From Cytophagaceae bacterium (lineage in GTDB: Bacteria > Bacteroidota > Bacteroidia > Cytophagales > Spirosomataceae), in NCBI GenBank assembly GCA_027488335.1, contig JAIYBU010000098.1:1-34785 (forward strand): a DNA stretch of 34,785 nucleotides, in the 5' to 3' direction. Below are positions 7,849 to 16,745 of the stretch, piece by piece (the stretch's first letter is position 1; the number at the start of each line of letters is the position of its first letter). The translations under genes and the position numbers were made by a program. Below the pieces are notes generated by a model that was not told the DNA's origin, made no database searches, and saw nothing but the letters and a program-made list of their open reading frames with translations.

Positions 7849-9228
7849 ATGAAAATGAAGAAAACACTTGTTGTTTTATTAGCTTTTGGGGCCTTTTTCA
7901 ATGCTTCTGCCCAAAAGGAAAAGTGGACAAACCTATTTAATGGTAAAGATTTAAAGGGCTGGACTCAACGTGGAGGGAAAGCTACATATACAGTAGAAAA
8001 TGGCGAAATAGTTGGTACAACCGTAAAAGATACGCCAAACTCATTCCTCTGTACCGAAAAAGATTACGGTGATTTTATCCTCGAACTCGACCTCAAACTT
8101 GATGACGAAATGAACGGTGGCGTACAGTTTCGTAGTCTTTCAAAACCTGACTATCAAAATGGCCGTGTGCATGGCTACCAAATGGAAGTTGACCCATCGG
8201 CTCGTGCTTGGTCAGGTGCAATTTATGATGAAGGTCGCCGTGATTGGTTGTACATTCCAAATAATAACCCCGAAGGTAAAAAAGCATTCAAACCCGTTGG
8301 TCAGTGGAATAAATATCGTATCGAAGCTATCGGAAATACGCTTCGTACGTTCATCAATGGTGTGCCAACAGCTCATGTAATTGATGATATGACTGCACAG
8401 GGTTTCATTGCTCTTCAAGTACACTCTATTTATGGGCCGATGAAAGAAGGTATGAAAATTCGTTGGAAAAACATCAAGATTCAGACCGAAAACCTCAAGC
8501 CAAGTCCGTTGGATAACTGCCCAGTGGTAAACTTAATTTTGAATAACCTGTCGGAGCAAGAAAAAGCACAAGGTTTCAAAATGCTTTTCAACGGCAAAGA
8601 CTTTACTGGTTGGAGAGCCGTTCACGGAACAGAAATGCCAAAACAACACTGGTCAGTAGTTGATGGTACAATCAATGTTAGTCCATCCGATGGCTCAGAA
8701 ACTGGCAACGATATTGTAACAAACGAACAGTTTGGAGCATTTGAATTAGTTTTTGAATTTAAACTCTCTGAAGGTGCAAATTCAGGCGTAAAATATTTTG
8801 TAAACGAAGATTTTGATTCTAACGGAAAATCGGGCATTGGACTTGAATTTCAGGTGCTTGACGATGAAAAACACCCAGATGCAAAAATGGGAGCAGTTGG
8901 AAATCGTACATTGGCGAGTTTATATGATTTAATTCCTTCATACAAAATCGACAAAGATTTGAAAATGGACAGGCGTTTCATCAAGAAAATTGGTGATTGG
9001 AACCAAGGCCGTGTGATTGTTTATCCAAATAATATAGTTCAACACTGGTTAAATGGCTTCAAAGTTTTGGAGTATGAGCGTAAGAGTAATATTTTTAATG
9101 CGTTGGTGGCTCGTTCAAAATACAAAGATTATAAAGGATTTGGAGCAGGTGATAAAGGGAATATCCTACTTCAAGACCACGGCAATAATGTTTCGTTTAG
9201 AAATATTAAAATTCGTGAATTGAAATAA
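7849..9228 (+). CDS. Tandem DUF1080 protein (3-keto-disaccharide hydrolase family)
   Basis: Protein of 459 residues. I start it at the ATG at 7849 because this gives a normal Sec signal (KKTL, hydrophobic core, NASAQ ending at residue 22); an earlier in-frame ATG at 7819 adds ten residues. It contains two copies of the DUF1080 fold. Copy 1 spans about 24-214 (WTNLFNGKDLKGW, NGGVQFRS, WNKYRIEAIGN). Copy 2 spans about 242-459 (GFKMLFNGKDFTGW, NSGVKYFVN, WNQGRVIVYPNN). The family (PF06439) has a concanavalin-like fold and cleaves 3-keto-glycosides after a dehydrogenase has oxidised the sugar at C3. GH3 and Gfo/Idh genes follow on the same strand, as expected for such a pathway. Probably periplasmic or surface-located. 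Which copy is catalytic is unknown. Confidence 0.92.
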   Translation: MKMKKTLVVLLAFGAFFNASAQKEKWTNLFNGKDLKGWTQRGGKATYTVENGEIVGTTVKDTPNSFLCTEKDYGDFILELDLKLDDEMNGGVQFRSLSKPDYQNGRVHGYQMEVDPSARAWSGAIYDEGRRDWLYIPNNNPEGKKAFKPVGQWNKYRIEAIGNTLRTFINGVPTAHVIDDMTAQGFIALQVHSIYGPMKEGMKIRWKNIKIQTENLKPSPLDNCPVVNLILNNLSEQEKAQGFKMLFNGKDFTGWRAVHGTEMPKQHWSVVDGTINVSPSDGSETGNDIVTNEQFGAFELVFEFKLSEGANSGVKYFVNEDFDSNGKSGIGLEFQVLDDEKHPDAKMGAVGNRTLASLYDLIPSYKIDKDLKMDRRFIKKIGDWNQGRVIVYPNNIVQHWLNGFKVLEYERKSNIFNALVARSKYKDYKGFGAGDKGNILLQDHGNNVSFRNIKIRELK

Positions 9229-9259
9229 ACCGTTTTTCAACGTCATCATCTAACCTATC

Positions 9260-11290
9260 ATGAGAAAAATACATTTTATTGGAGTAGCTCTGTTTTGTGC
9301 AACAGTTGGTTACGCCCAAAAAACCGTACAACCCCAATTAGGGTATCGCTCAGTAAAAACACTGAAAGTTAATGGTTTAGAATTTAAAGACCTCAATAAA
9401 AACGGTAAACTTGATAAGTACGAAGATTGGCGTTTACCACAAGAAGTACGCATCAAAGATTTGATTTCTCAAATGACTTTGGAGGAAAAAATCGGTTTTA
9501 TGCTCATTAGTACCACTCGTATGGCTGGCGATAATGTCTTTCAGGCAAACGCACCAAAAACAGAAATTTCGAGTGGTTTTAACGAAGAAGATTTAGTGCA
9601 GCCAACCAATATGTTTACACGTAAGCCTTTGGCTGTGCCGATATTGTCGGCGGCGGGTACGACAAAAGCAGTCAATCAGATTCACCAAAGACACTTTATA
9701 TTAAGAGCCAATACTTCTGCCAAAATCATGGCTGAATGGGCTAATAATTTACAGGCGTTGTGCGAAAACTCACGTTTGGGCATTCCTGCCATTGTTGCAT
9801 CAAATCCACGAAACCACGTTACAACCGATGCTTCGGTAGGGTTGAGCGTCGGAACAACGGTTTTCTCAAGATGGCCTGGTGAATTAGGTTTAGCCGCCAT
9901 GCGTGATTTGAAACTAACTCGTGAATTTGCCGAAATTGCCGCCAAAGAATGGGCTTCGGTGGGCTTACGAAAAGGTTATATGTACATGGCCGATTTAGCA
10001 ACCGAGCCACGTTGGCAACGTGTAGAAGGTACTTTTGGCGAAGATGCCGACCTTGCCGCCAGCATGACCAGAGAAATTGTACTGGGTTTTCAAGGCATCA
10101 AATTGAATAAAAATTCAATCGCATTAACAACCAAACATTTCCCAGGTGGAGGCCCGCAGGAGGGTGGACAAGATTCGCATTTCGATTGGGGAAAATACGC
10201 ACATTACCCAGGCGGAATGTTTGATTATCACGTAAAACCTTTTAAGGCAGCTATTGATGCAGGTACGTCTTCTATCATGCCTTATTATTCGGCTCCAAAA
10301 GATAAAAGCATGGAAGCCGTAGGTTTTTCTTATAATAAAGCAATTATTCAAGATTTATTGCGTAAAAAACTTGGTTTCAAAGGAATTATCAATTCTGATA
10401 CTGGTCCGATTGACATGATGCCTTGGGGTGTTGAAAACCTCACGATTACAGAACGTTATAAAAAAGCACTTGATGCAGGTGTAGATATTTTTTCGGGCGG
10501 AGCTGACCCTGCTCTTTTGCTTGAAACGGTAAAGAAAGGAATGGTTACGGAAGAAAGAATCAATGAATCTATTGCGAAGTTATTGAAAGAAAAATTTGAT
10601 TTAGGCTTATTTGAAAATCCTTATGTGGATGTAGAAAAGGCTACAAAAACTGTAGGTAATGCTGAATTTCAGAAAAAAGCCGATTTAGCCCTTAGAAAAT
10701 CAATTGTTTTACTCAGAAATGACAATAAACTTTTGCCGATTTCAAAGAAAAGCGATGGTCGCCCGACAAAGGTTTATTTTGAAACTTACAAAGAAAGTGG
10801 TGGCAGAGGGCAAGCTCAAACTTCGGCAATCAATGTAAATAAGCCAAGTATTCAAAACTCAAATATCGAATTTGTTTCTACCAAAGAAGAAGCCGATGTT
10901 GTTTTGCTTTGGTTGATTCCGAGCGGCGGCGGCTTATTTAGTTCGGGCGGACAACCTATCGAATTAAGTCTTTCAAAAAACAAAATTGATGTAGCTCACG
11001 TAAATGAAATTTTGAATGCAAAACCAACAATTTTGGCCATTAACTTTACCAATCCGTGGGTAATTGATGAAATTGACAAGGGTAAAGCAAAAACCATTTT
11101 GGCTACTTTCGGAACAACCCAAGATGCACTTTTAGATATTGTAAGCGGAGCATTTAATCCAACTGGGAAGTTACCTTTTACGATACCAATTTCTGAAAAA
11201 GCCGTACAAGAAAATAAATCTGACGTACCAGGATATTTAGAATCAAATTATGCTCTATTCAAATTCGGTGATGGACTAAATTATAAGTAA
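9260..11290 (+). CDS. Glycoside hydrolase family 3 (beta-glucosidase-like), exported
   Basis: Protein of 676 residues with a Sec signal ending near GYAQ (residue 20). After it lies a calcium-type EF-hand loop, DLNKNGKLDKYE (44-55), with the expected D, N, N, G, D and E positions; such a loop is known in some bacterial GH3 proteins. The GH3 N-terminal barrel shows RWQRVEGTFGED (251-262), KHFPGGG (292-298) and the nucleophile region FKGIINSDTGPI with Asp380. The second alpha/beta domain begins around 480 (ALRKSIVLLRND). There is no C-terminal fibronectin-like domain. GH3 enzymes remove beta-linked glucose, xylose or N-acetylglucosamine from non-reducing ends. It starts 31 nt after the DUF1080 gene, so they are probably co-transcribed. 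Specificity cannot be fixed from sequence. Confidence 0.93.
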   Translation: MRKIHFIGVALFCATVGYAQKTVQPQLGYRSVKTLKVNGLEFKDLNKNGKLDKYEDWRLPQEVRIKDLISQMTLEEKIGFMLISTTRMAGDNVFQANAPKTEISSGFNEEDLVQPTNMFTRKPLAVPILSAAGTTKAVNQIHQRHFILRANTSAKIMAEWANNLQALCENSRLGIPAIVASNPRNHVTTDASVGLSVGTTVFSRWPGELGLAAMRDLKLTREFAEIAAKEWASVGLRKGYMYMADLATEPRWQRVEGTFGEDADLAASMTREIVLGFQGIKLNKNSIALTTKHFPGGGPQEGGQDSHFDWGKYAHYPGGMFDYHVKPFKAAIDAGTSSIMPYYSAPKDKSMEAVGFSYNKAIIQDLLRKKLGFKGIINSDTGPIDMMPWGVENLTITERYKKALDAGVDIFSGGADPALLLETVKKGMVTEERINESIAKLLKEKFDLGLFENPYVDVEKATKTVGNAEFQKKADLALRKSIVLLRNDNKLLPISKKSDGRPTKVYFETYKESGGRGQAQTSAINVNKPSIQNSNIEFVSTKEEADVVLLWLIPSGGGLFSSGGQPIELSLSKNKIDVAHVNEILNAKPTILAINFTNPWVIDEIDKGKAKTILATFGTTQDALLDIVSGAFNPTGKLPFTIPISEKAVQENKSDVPGYLESNYALFKFGDGLNYK

Positions 11291-11374
11291 TTTGGTAGAA
11301 AAAATCATTGAAAAATCAAAATTTTTATTAGATTTACAACAATACAATTAGCAATATTCAATCAATATAAAACT

Positions 11375-12742
11375 ATGACAACTCGTAGAGATTTTATCAT
11401 CAAATCTGTCATTGCAAGTGCAGGAGTAGCCGTTGGTGGCTCTGCTTTTGCAAAACCAACCAGTTTCTCGGCCAAAAGTTATAACAAAATCATTGGAGCA
11501 AACGACCGTGTTCGTGTAGGAACAATCGGTTTTTCTGACCGCCACCGCTCTTCTCATGTGGGTCCATTCAAAGAACTTGCGAAAAGCATGAACTTTGAAA
11601 TGGTAGCGGTTTCTGACCTATGGAGTCGCCGTCGTGAAGAAGGAAAAGCATTTTACCAAAAACAACTCGGTACAGATGTAAAGGCTTTCAGAAATAACGA
11701 AGAGTTATACGATGCTAAAATGGTAGACGCTGTATTTATGAGTACCGCCGATTTCCAACACGCTTTACACACCATTGAGGCAGTAAAAGCTGGCTGTGAT
11801 GTATATGCTGAAAAACCATTGGCCGAAACAATGTCAGATGCTCGTGCGGTTTTGAAAGCAGTAAAAGAGTCAGGGAAAATCGTGCAAATTGGTTCACAAC
11901 GCCGTAGTGGAGCAAACTATTTTGCTGCCGAAGATTTCATTAAATCTGGCAAATTTGGTCCAATCGTAATGGTTGAGTTGATGTGGAATGTAAATCAACC
12001 AGAGCGTTGGAGAAGACCAGAACTCGTAAAAGATTTGAAAGAATCGGATATTGACTGGAAACGTTATTTAATGAATCGCCCTTTTGAAGCATTTGACCCA
12101 CGTAAATACTTAGAATATCGTCTGTTCTGGCCTTATTCGTCGGGTATTCCTGGCCAATGGATGAGTCACCAAATTGATACGGTTCACTGGTTTAGTGGTT
12201 TAGCTCACCCAAGAAGTGCGGTTGCCAATGGCGGAATCTATCAATGGAAAGATGGTCGCACGAATGCTGATACAATGACAGTTGTGTTTGATTACGGCCC
12301 AGCCAACGACCCAAAAACAGGTTTCCAAGTACAATTTACCTCTCGTTTCTCAAACTCGGCAGGTGATACCAAAGAATTATACTACTCGAACGGTGGTATG
12401 ATTAATTTGGATACTAACGAAATTTCGTCAACGGGTGGTTTGACAGAAGGACACGCAAAAACAATGGGAATGAAAGCTAATTTATTGCCAAAAATGACCT
12501 TACAAGGTGATAAAGTAGCAAGCGATGCAAATACTGGTAATGACCCGTTGACATTCAACCACATCAAAAACTGGATGGAATGTGTGCGTAGCCGTAAAAC
12601 GCCAAATGCTCCGATTGAAGCAGGTTATTCGCACTCAATTGCTAATATTATGGCAACAGCCGCTTACCGTACAGGTATGAAAGTTACTTTCGATGAAAAA
12701 ACACAAGAAGTAATGGCTGGTGGAAAACCGTTTAAGTATTAA
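11375..12742 (+). CDS. Gfo/Idh/MocA-family oxidoreductase with Tat signal
   Basis: Protein of 455 residues from the ATG at 11375. It begins with a twin-arginine signal (TTRRDFI, then a hydrophobic segment to about residue 26). The Rossmann domain follows, with the family's EKP motif (YAEKPLAETMSDA, EKP at 146-148) and IGSQRRS. The C-terminal alpha/beta domain carries the WPYSSGIPGQWMSHQIDTVHWF segment, whose aspartate and histidine are placed like the family's catalytic residues. Members oxidise or reduce sugars with a tightly held NAD(P); several Bacteroidota ones oxidise glycosides at C3. The nucleotide-binding loop reads VGTIGFSDRHRSSH and lacks two of the usual GxGxxG glycines. It is 84 nt downstream of the GH3 gene and closes the cluster before a terminator. 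Confidence 0.9.
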   Translation: MTTRRDFIIKSVIASAGVAVGGSAFAKPTSFSAKSYNKIIGANDRVRVGTIGFSDRHRSSHVGPFKELAKSMNFEMVAVSDLWSRRREEGKAFYQKQLGTDVKAFRNNEELYDAKMVDAVFMSTADFQHALHTIEAVKAGCDVYAEKPLAETMSDARAVLKAVKESGKIVQIGSQRRSGANYFAAEDFIKSGKFGPIVMVELMWNVNQPERWRRPELVKDLKESDIDWKRYLMNRPFEAFDPRKYLEYRLFWPYSSGIPGQWMSHQIDTVHWFSGLAHPRSAVANGGIYQWKDGRTNADTMTVVFDYGPANDPKTGFQVQFTSRFSNSAGDTKELYYSNGGMINLDTNEISSTGGLTEGHAKTMGMKANLLPKMTLQGDKVASDANTGNDPLTFNHIKNWMECVRSRKTPNAPIEAGYSHSIANIMATAAYRTGMKVTFDEKTQEVMAGGKPFKY

Positions 12743-12765
12743 GAATATATAAGAATATAAATGTT

Positions 12766-12801
12766 AAGGAAGTCTTCGCTTTGAGCGAAGGCTTCCTTTT
12801 T
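12766..12801 (+). terminator. Terminator closing the glycoside cluster
   Basis: A 13-bp stem, 12768-12780 with 12784-12796, contains one G-T wobble and a TTG loop, and is followed by TTTTTAT. It ends the Gfo/Idh transcript. The convergent acyl-CoA synthetase gene begins its stop codon at 12808. Confidence 0.88.
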
Positions 12802-12807
12802 ATAACA

Positions 12808-14346
12808 TTATTGCCCTCTCAACTCCCTTTTCAAAATCTTCCCTGAAGCTCCCATCGGTAGGCTACTCATAAACTCTAACACACGAGGATATTTATAGGA
12901 TGCGATGCGTTCTTTCGTCCAAGTAATCAATTCTTGTTCTGTTATTTGAGTATCGGGTTTTAATACCACACAAGCCTTTATTTCTTCGCCATATTCGTCG
13001 CTTGGTACGCCAATTACAGCCACCATCGAAATGGCAGAATGTTGTATCATCACTTCTTCTACTTCTCTTGGATATACATTGAAACCACCACGAATAATCA
13101 TGTCTTTGGTGCGGTCAACGATGAAATAATAACCGTCGTCGTCTCTGATGGCAATATCGCCTGAGTGCAGCCAACCATTTTTGATACTCTCGGCCGTAGC
13201 ATCGGGGCGTTTGTAATAACCTTTCGTTACGTTATGCCCACGGTAGCACAATTCACCTTTTTCGTTTGCTCCGAGTTCATGGCCGTTTTCATCTTTTATA
13301 CAAACCTCTACACCCCAAACTGGCGTTCCGACGGAACCTGGCTTACGCACACGGTCTGGGTGATTAAATGTAACTACTGGCGAACCTTCCGACATCCCAT
13401 AGCCTTCCAAAATGGCAACATTATATTTTGCTTCAAAATCTTTTAGCACCTGCACAGGTAAAGCTGCCCCGCCCGATAAGCAAACTCGCAACGAACTTGA
13501 ATCGAATTTATTGGCTTCTGGATAACTCAAAAGTCCCCAATACATTGTTGGTACACCAGCAAAGTGTGTAATTTTTTCATTCTGAATCAATGAAAGTACC
13601 ATTTCGGCATCGAATCTCGGCAAAAGCACGGCCGTTGAGCCTCGATAAATACTAGCAATCATGCACACCACTTGCCCGAAAATGTGGAAAAGTGGCAAAA
13701 CCAGCATTGTTTTATCATTATAGTTCAAATCCTGTAAATCTTTGCTCAGATTAGCATTCAAGAAAATGTTTGAGTGCGTAAGTTCCGCACCTTTTGGTCG
13801 GCCAGTTGTACCAGAAGTATAAATAATTACGGCAGTATCATCGGGGGAAGTAAAATAACTCTGAAAAACGGGCGATTTTCCCGCCATCAGCATTCCCATT
13901 GTTTTCGTTCCTTCAATCGGCGACGCATCAGTAAACGCAGGTGTAATCATGAAAAAATGCTCGCATGAATCGGTCATTTCAAAGCCAGCATGTCCTTCTT
14001 GTCCCATTGGCATTTCGGGTGTACCAACGAAACAAAAATAGGCTTTCGCATCAGAATCTTGCAAATGATAAGCAATTTCTTGGCGTTTCAGCAATACACT
14101 CAATGGCACAACCGATGCACCTGTTTTCAAGATTCCGAAGTAAATCATCGGAAAGTAGGGTAAATTCGGGCAAGTAAGAGCCACTTTATCACCGTAGCCA
14201 ATGCCAAGTGAAGCAAGCCCATTGGCAATCTGATTGGCTGCGGCATCAAGTTGAGCAAACGTAATTCGTTTATCGGCAAATATTAAAGCCTCTTTACTGG
14301 AGGAGTTGCGAGCGTGATGTTCTAAGACTGTTGATAAGTTAAACAT
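12808..14346 (-). CDS. Long-chain acyl-CoA synthetase / AMP-binding ligase
   Basis: Protein of 512 residues from the ATG at 14346; an in-frame TTG thirty nucleotides upstream gives a less natural N-terminus. All hallmarks of the ANL adenylating family are present: the P-loop YTSGTTGRPKG (176-186), GYGMSEGSP, GWLHSGDIAIRDDDGYY, DRTKDMIIRGGFNVYPREVE and the C-terminal catalytic lysine motif GASGKILKREL. It activates a carboxylic acid, probably a medium- or long-chain fatty acid, with ATP and CoA in the cytoplasm. It would feed the beta-oxidation enzymes encoded at 29541-33151, although it is a separate transcription unit. Exact chain length preference is unknown. Confidence 0.93.
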   Translation of the reverse strand: MFNLSTVLEHHARNSSSKEALIFADKRITFAQLDAAANQIANGLASLGIGYGDKVALTCPNLPYFPMIYFGILKTGASVVPLSVLLKRQEIAYHLQDSDAKAYFCFVGTPEMPMGQEGHAGFEMTDSCEHFFMITPAFTDASPIEGTKTMGMLMAGKSPVFQSYFTSPDDTAVIIYTSGTTGRPKGAELTHSNIFLNANLSKDLQDLNYNDKTMLVLPLFHIFGQVVCMIASIYRGSTAVLLPRFDAEMVLSLIQNEKITHFAGVPTMYWGLLSYPEANKFDSSSLRVCLSGGAALPVQVLKDFEAKYNVAILEGYGMSEGSPVVTFNHPDRVRKPGSVGTPVWGVEVCIKDENGHELGANEKGELCYRGHNVTKGYYKRPDATAESIKNGWLHSGDIAIRDDDGYYFIVDRTKDMIIRGGFNVYPREVEEVMIQHSAISMVAVIGVPSDEYGEEIKACVVLKPDTQITEQELITWTKERIASYKYPRVLEFMSSLPMGASGKILKRELRGQ

Positions 14347-14541
14347 GGTTTCTGACAGGTTATTTGGTCTTTGCAAGATATATCTATTATAGTACTTTGA
14401 AAAGAAAAAATTGTTTTTATTTAATTCAATAATTCATTAGAAACCCTATTTTTCACTCATAAATCGCAAAAAGTCATTCAAAAACCTCAAACAACAAAAG
14501 ATATAGCGTAACTTTATGCCAAATTACTAACCCTCAAAAAA

Positions 14542-15393
14542 ATGAACCATTTTTTTAAAAATTTGCTGTTTATAATTTTAGCATCATCAACGACTTTTGC
14601 ACAAATAAACACGCCAGCAGCGAGTCCGTCAACGACACTTTCGCAGACGCTTGGCCTCACAAAAATTACAATTGATTATAGCCGACCATCGGTAAAAGGA
14701 CGCAAAATTTTTGGTGATTTAGTACCTTACGGAAAGGTATGGCGTACGGGTGCGAATAAAATTACCTCTATCAAATTCGATGACGAAGTATATGTGCATG
14801 GAGCTGTAATGAAAGCAGGAAGCTACGGACTTTATACGATTCCAGGTAAAAACGAATGGACGATTATCTTTAATCGTGATGATAAACAATGGGGTTCGTA
14901 TGGCTACGATATTAACAAAGACGTGATTCGTTTCAACGTTCAACCCATTCAACCACAAGAATTTACGGAGAAAATGACGATTGATTTTGTGGAATTTACT
15001 CCAACCACCACCAATCTTTCCATTAAATGGGAAAGTACCGAAGTACGATTTAGAATCGAACAACGAGGTGTGGATGAAAAAATAATGGCCGAAATTGCCG
15101 AAAAAACTGCAAAACCCGATGCCACAACCGATACCTATTTCTCGGCGGCTGATTTTTATTACCAAAAAGGTGTAAAACTCGACCAAGCATTGGCGTGGGC
15201 TAATAAAGTTATCGAGAAAGAAAAAGAATATTGGACATACCAACTCGTGGCACGCATTGCAGCCAAGCAAAATAACTGTGAAGTAGCCATACCGAATGCA
15301 CAAAAATCTATGGAGTTAGCAAAAAAAGCGGGCGATGATGCCTATATTAAGCTCAATCAAGCAGTTTTGTCTCAGTGTAAAAAAGGATATTAG
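14542..15393 (+). CDS. DUF2911 secreted protein with TPR-like tail
   Basis: Protein of 283 residues with a Sec signal ending in TTFAQ (about residue 21). The DUF2911 domain follows: ITIDYSRPSVKGRKIFG, LVPYGKVWRTGAN, AGSYGLYTIPG and WTIIFNRD. The last 90 or so residues (YFSAADFYYQKG, LDQALAWANKVIEKEKEYW) are helical and resemble a degenerate TPR pair, which is common in this family. DUF2911 proteins are widespread in Bacteroidota and no function is established. It has its own terminator and probably its own promoter in the 195-nt upstream spacer (TAACTTTA at about 14507-14514 is a one-mismatch -7 box). Probably periplasmic. Confidence 0.9.
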   Translation: MNHFFKNLLFIILASSTTFAQINTPAASPSTTLSQTLGLTKITIDYSRPSVKGRKIFGDLVPYGKVWRTGANKITSIKFDDEVYVHGAVMKAGSYGLYTIPGKNEWTIIFNRDDKQWGSYGYDINKDVIRFNVQPIQPQEFTEKMTIDFVEFTPTTTNLSIKWESTEVRFRIEQRGVDEKIMAEIAEKTAKPDATTDTYFSAADFYYQKGVKLDQALAWANKVIEKEKEYWTYQLVARIAAKQNNCEVAIPNAQKSMELAKKAGDDAYIKLNQAVLSQCKKGY

Positions 15394-15404
15394 AGAAATT
15401 ACTT

Positions 15405-15456
15405 AAACGTGGCACATCTTATTATGAACGATAATGGGATGTGCCACGTTTTTTTG
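15405..15456 (+). terminator. Terminator after the DUF2911 gene
   Basis: A perfect stem pairs 15405-15418 with 15438-15451 (core ACGTGGCACATC / GATGTGCCACGT) around a 19-nt loop, followed by a run of seven T from 15450. It lies just beyond the stop codon at 15393. Confidence 0.88.
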
Positions 15457-15552
15457 TTAAGCATGTAGAAAAGTCCAAATTGGACATTCTTCCGAGCAGA
15501 AAAAATTCACAAAACACCAGTTTTAAATAAAAAGTAATAAATAACTAATTAT

Positions 15553-16632
15553 ATGTTAGAGCAATTAGAAGCCATAAGAGAACGCTACGAAGAAGTTTCG
15601 CAGCAGATGACGATGCCCGAAATCGTGTCTGATATGACGAAGTTTACTCGTTTGAGTAAAGAATACAAAGATTTAGAGAAAATCGTCAATCAACTGAAGG
15701 TTTATAAAAATATACTTTCAAACATTGAAGGTGCAAAAGATATTATTGCCAACGAAAAGGACGAAGATATGCGTGAGATGGCAAAAGAAGAGTTAGATGC
15801 TTTGATGCCGCAACGTGACGAAATGGAGGCAGTTTTGAAAGAAATGCTTATCCCGAAAGACCCGAACGATAGCAAAAACGTAATCCTTGAAATCAGAGCA
15901 GGAACGGGCGGTGACGAAGCCTCAATCTTTGCAGGAGATTTATTCAGAATGTACCAACGTTTTATCGAAAAACAAGGTTGGAGAATGACTCTCCTCGACC
16001 ATAACGAAGGTACGGCGGGCGGTTATAAAGAAATTGTAGTGCAAGTAGAAGGCGAAGATGTTTACGGAAAACTCAAATACGAGTCGGGTGTGCATCGTGT
16101 GCAGCGTGTACCTGCCACCGAGTCTCAGGGGCGTGTGCATACATCGGCTGCTACGGTAGCCGCTCTTCCCGAAGCCGATGAAGTTGATTTAACCATCAAT
16201 ATGAATGATGTAAGGGTTGATACTTTCTGTTCTTCGGGTGCGGGTGGACAGTCAGTAAACACCACTTACTCGGCCGTTCGTATGGTGCATATTCCTACGG
16301 GCGTTACGGTTTCGTGTCAAGATGAGCGTTCGCAAATCAAAAACCGTGAAAAAGCACTTTCTGTTTTGCGTTCGAGGCTTTACGAAATGGAAATGGCCAA
16401 GCACAACGAAGCTATTTCGGCCGAACGAAAAGGTTTGGTAGGAAACGGCGACCGTTCAGATAAAATCAGAACTTACAATTATGCCCAAAGCCGTGTAACT
16501 GACCACCGTATTGGATATACCGTTTATAATCTTCCAACCGTGATGGAAGGCGAAATCGGAGGTTTCATTGAGCAACTTCGCATGGCCGATAATGCCGAAA
16601 AAATGAAAGAAGGTGCTATGGCGGTGGCGTAA
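15553..16632 (+). CDS. prfA: Peptide chain release factor 1
   Basis: Protein of 359 residues, the normal RF1 length. The stop-codon reading motif is PAT at 187-189, which marks RF1 (UAA/UAG) rather than RF2. The peptidyl-transfer motif GGQ is at 231-233, within SSGAGGQSVNTT. The N-terminal helical domain (MLEQLEAIRERYEEV) and the C-terminal domain are complete. It acts on the ribosome, where it triggers release of finished proteins at UAA and UAG. The start is the ATG at 15553, with the AT-rich leader AAATAACTAATTAT before it. rdgB follows after about 110 nt containing a hairpin. Confidence 0.98.
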   Translation: MLEQLEAIRERYEEVSQQMTMPEIVSDMTKFTRLSKEYKDLEKIVNQLKVYKNILSNIEGAKDIIANEKDEDMREMAKEELDALMPQRDEMEAVLKEMLIPKDPNDSKNVILEIRAGTGGDEASIFAGDLFRMYQRFIEKQGWRMTLLDHNEGTAGGYKEIVVQVEGEDVYGKLKYESGVHRVQRVPATESQGRVHTSAATVAALPEADEVDLTINMNDVRVDTFCSSGAGGQSVNTTYSAVRMVHIPTGVTVSCQDERSQIKNREKALSVLRSRLYEMEMAKHNEAISAERKGLVGNGDRSDKIRTYNYAQSRVTDHRIGYTVYNLPTVMEGEIGGFIEQLRMADNAEKMKEGAMAVA

Positions 16633-16652
16633 ATTTTCGGTATTATTTATTA

Positions 16653-16691
16653 CAGAGTTGCACGATTGAAAAATAACTTCGTGCAACTCTG
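16653..16691. terminator. Hairpin between prfA and rdgB
   Basis: CAGAGTTGCACGA (16653-16665) and TCGTGCAACTCTG (16679-16691) form a perfect 13-bp stem with a 13-nt loop. Only TGGTTTT follows, so termination on the plus strand may be incomplete. The right arm runs on into iterated CTCTGTGG / CTCAGTG / CTCCGTGG words up to about 16720, resembling the repeats around the GxxExxY gene. Confidence 0.6.
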
Positions 16692-16745
16692 TGGTTTTAC
16701 TCAGTGAATCTCCGTGGTAAAAAATTAATTCAAAACTCCAAAATT

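Noticed and set aside
14719-15303. Long open frame antisense to the DUF2911 gene
   Set aside because: It encodes a cysteine- and phenylalanine-rich sequence with no domain and lies wholly within a well-supported gene on the other strand.
15473-15485. Small palindrome GTCCAAATTGGAC before prfA
   Set aside because: Arms are only 6 nt and there is no T-run or promoter overlap; not distinguishable from chance.
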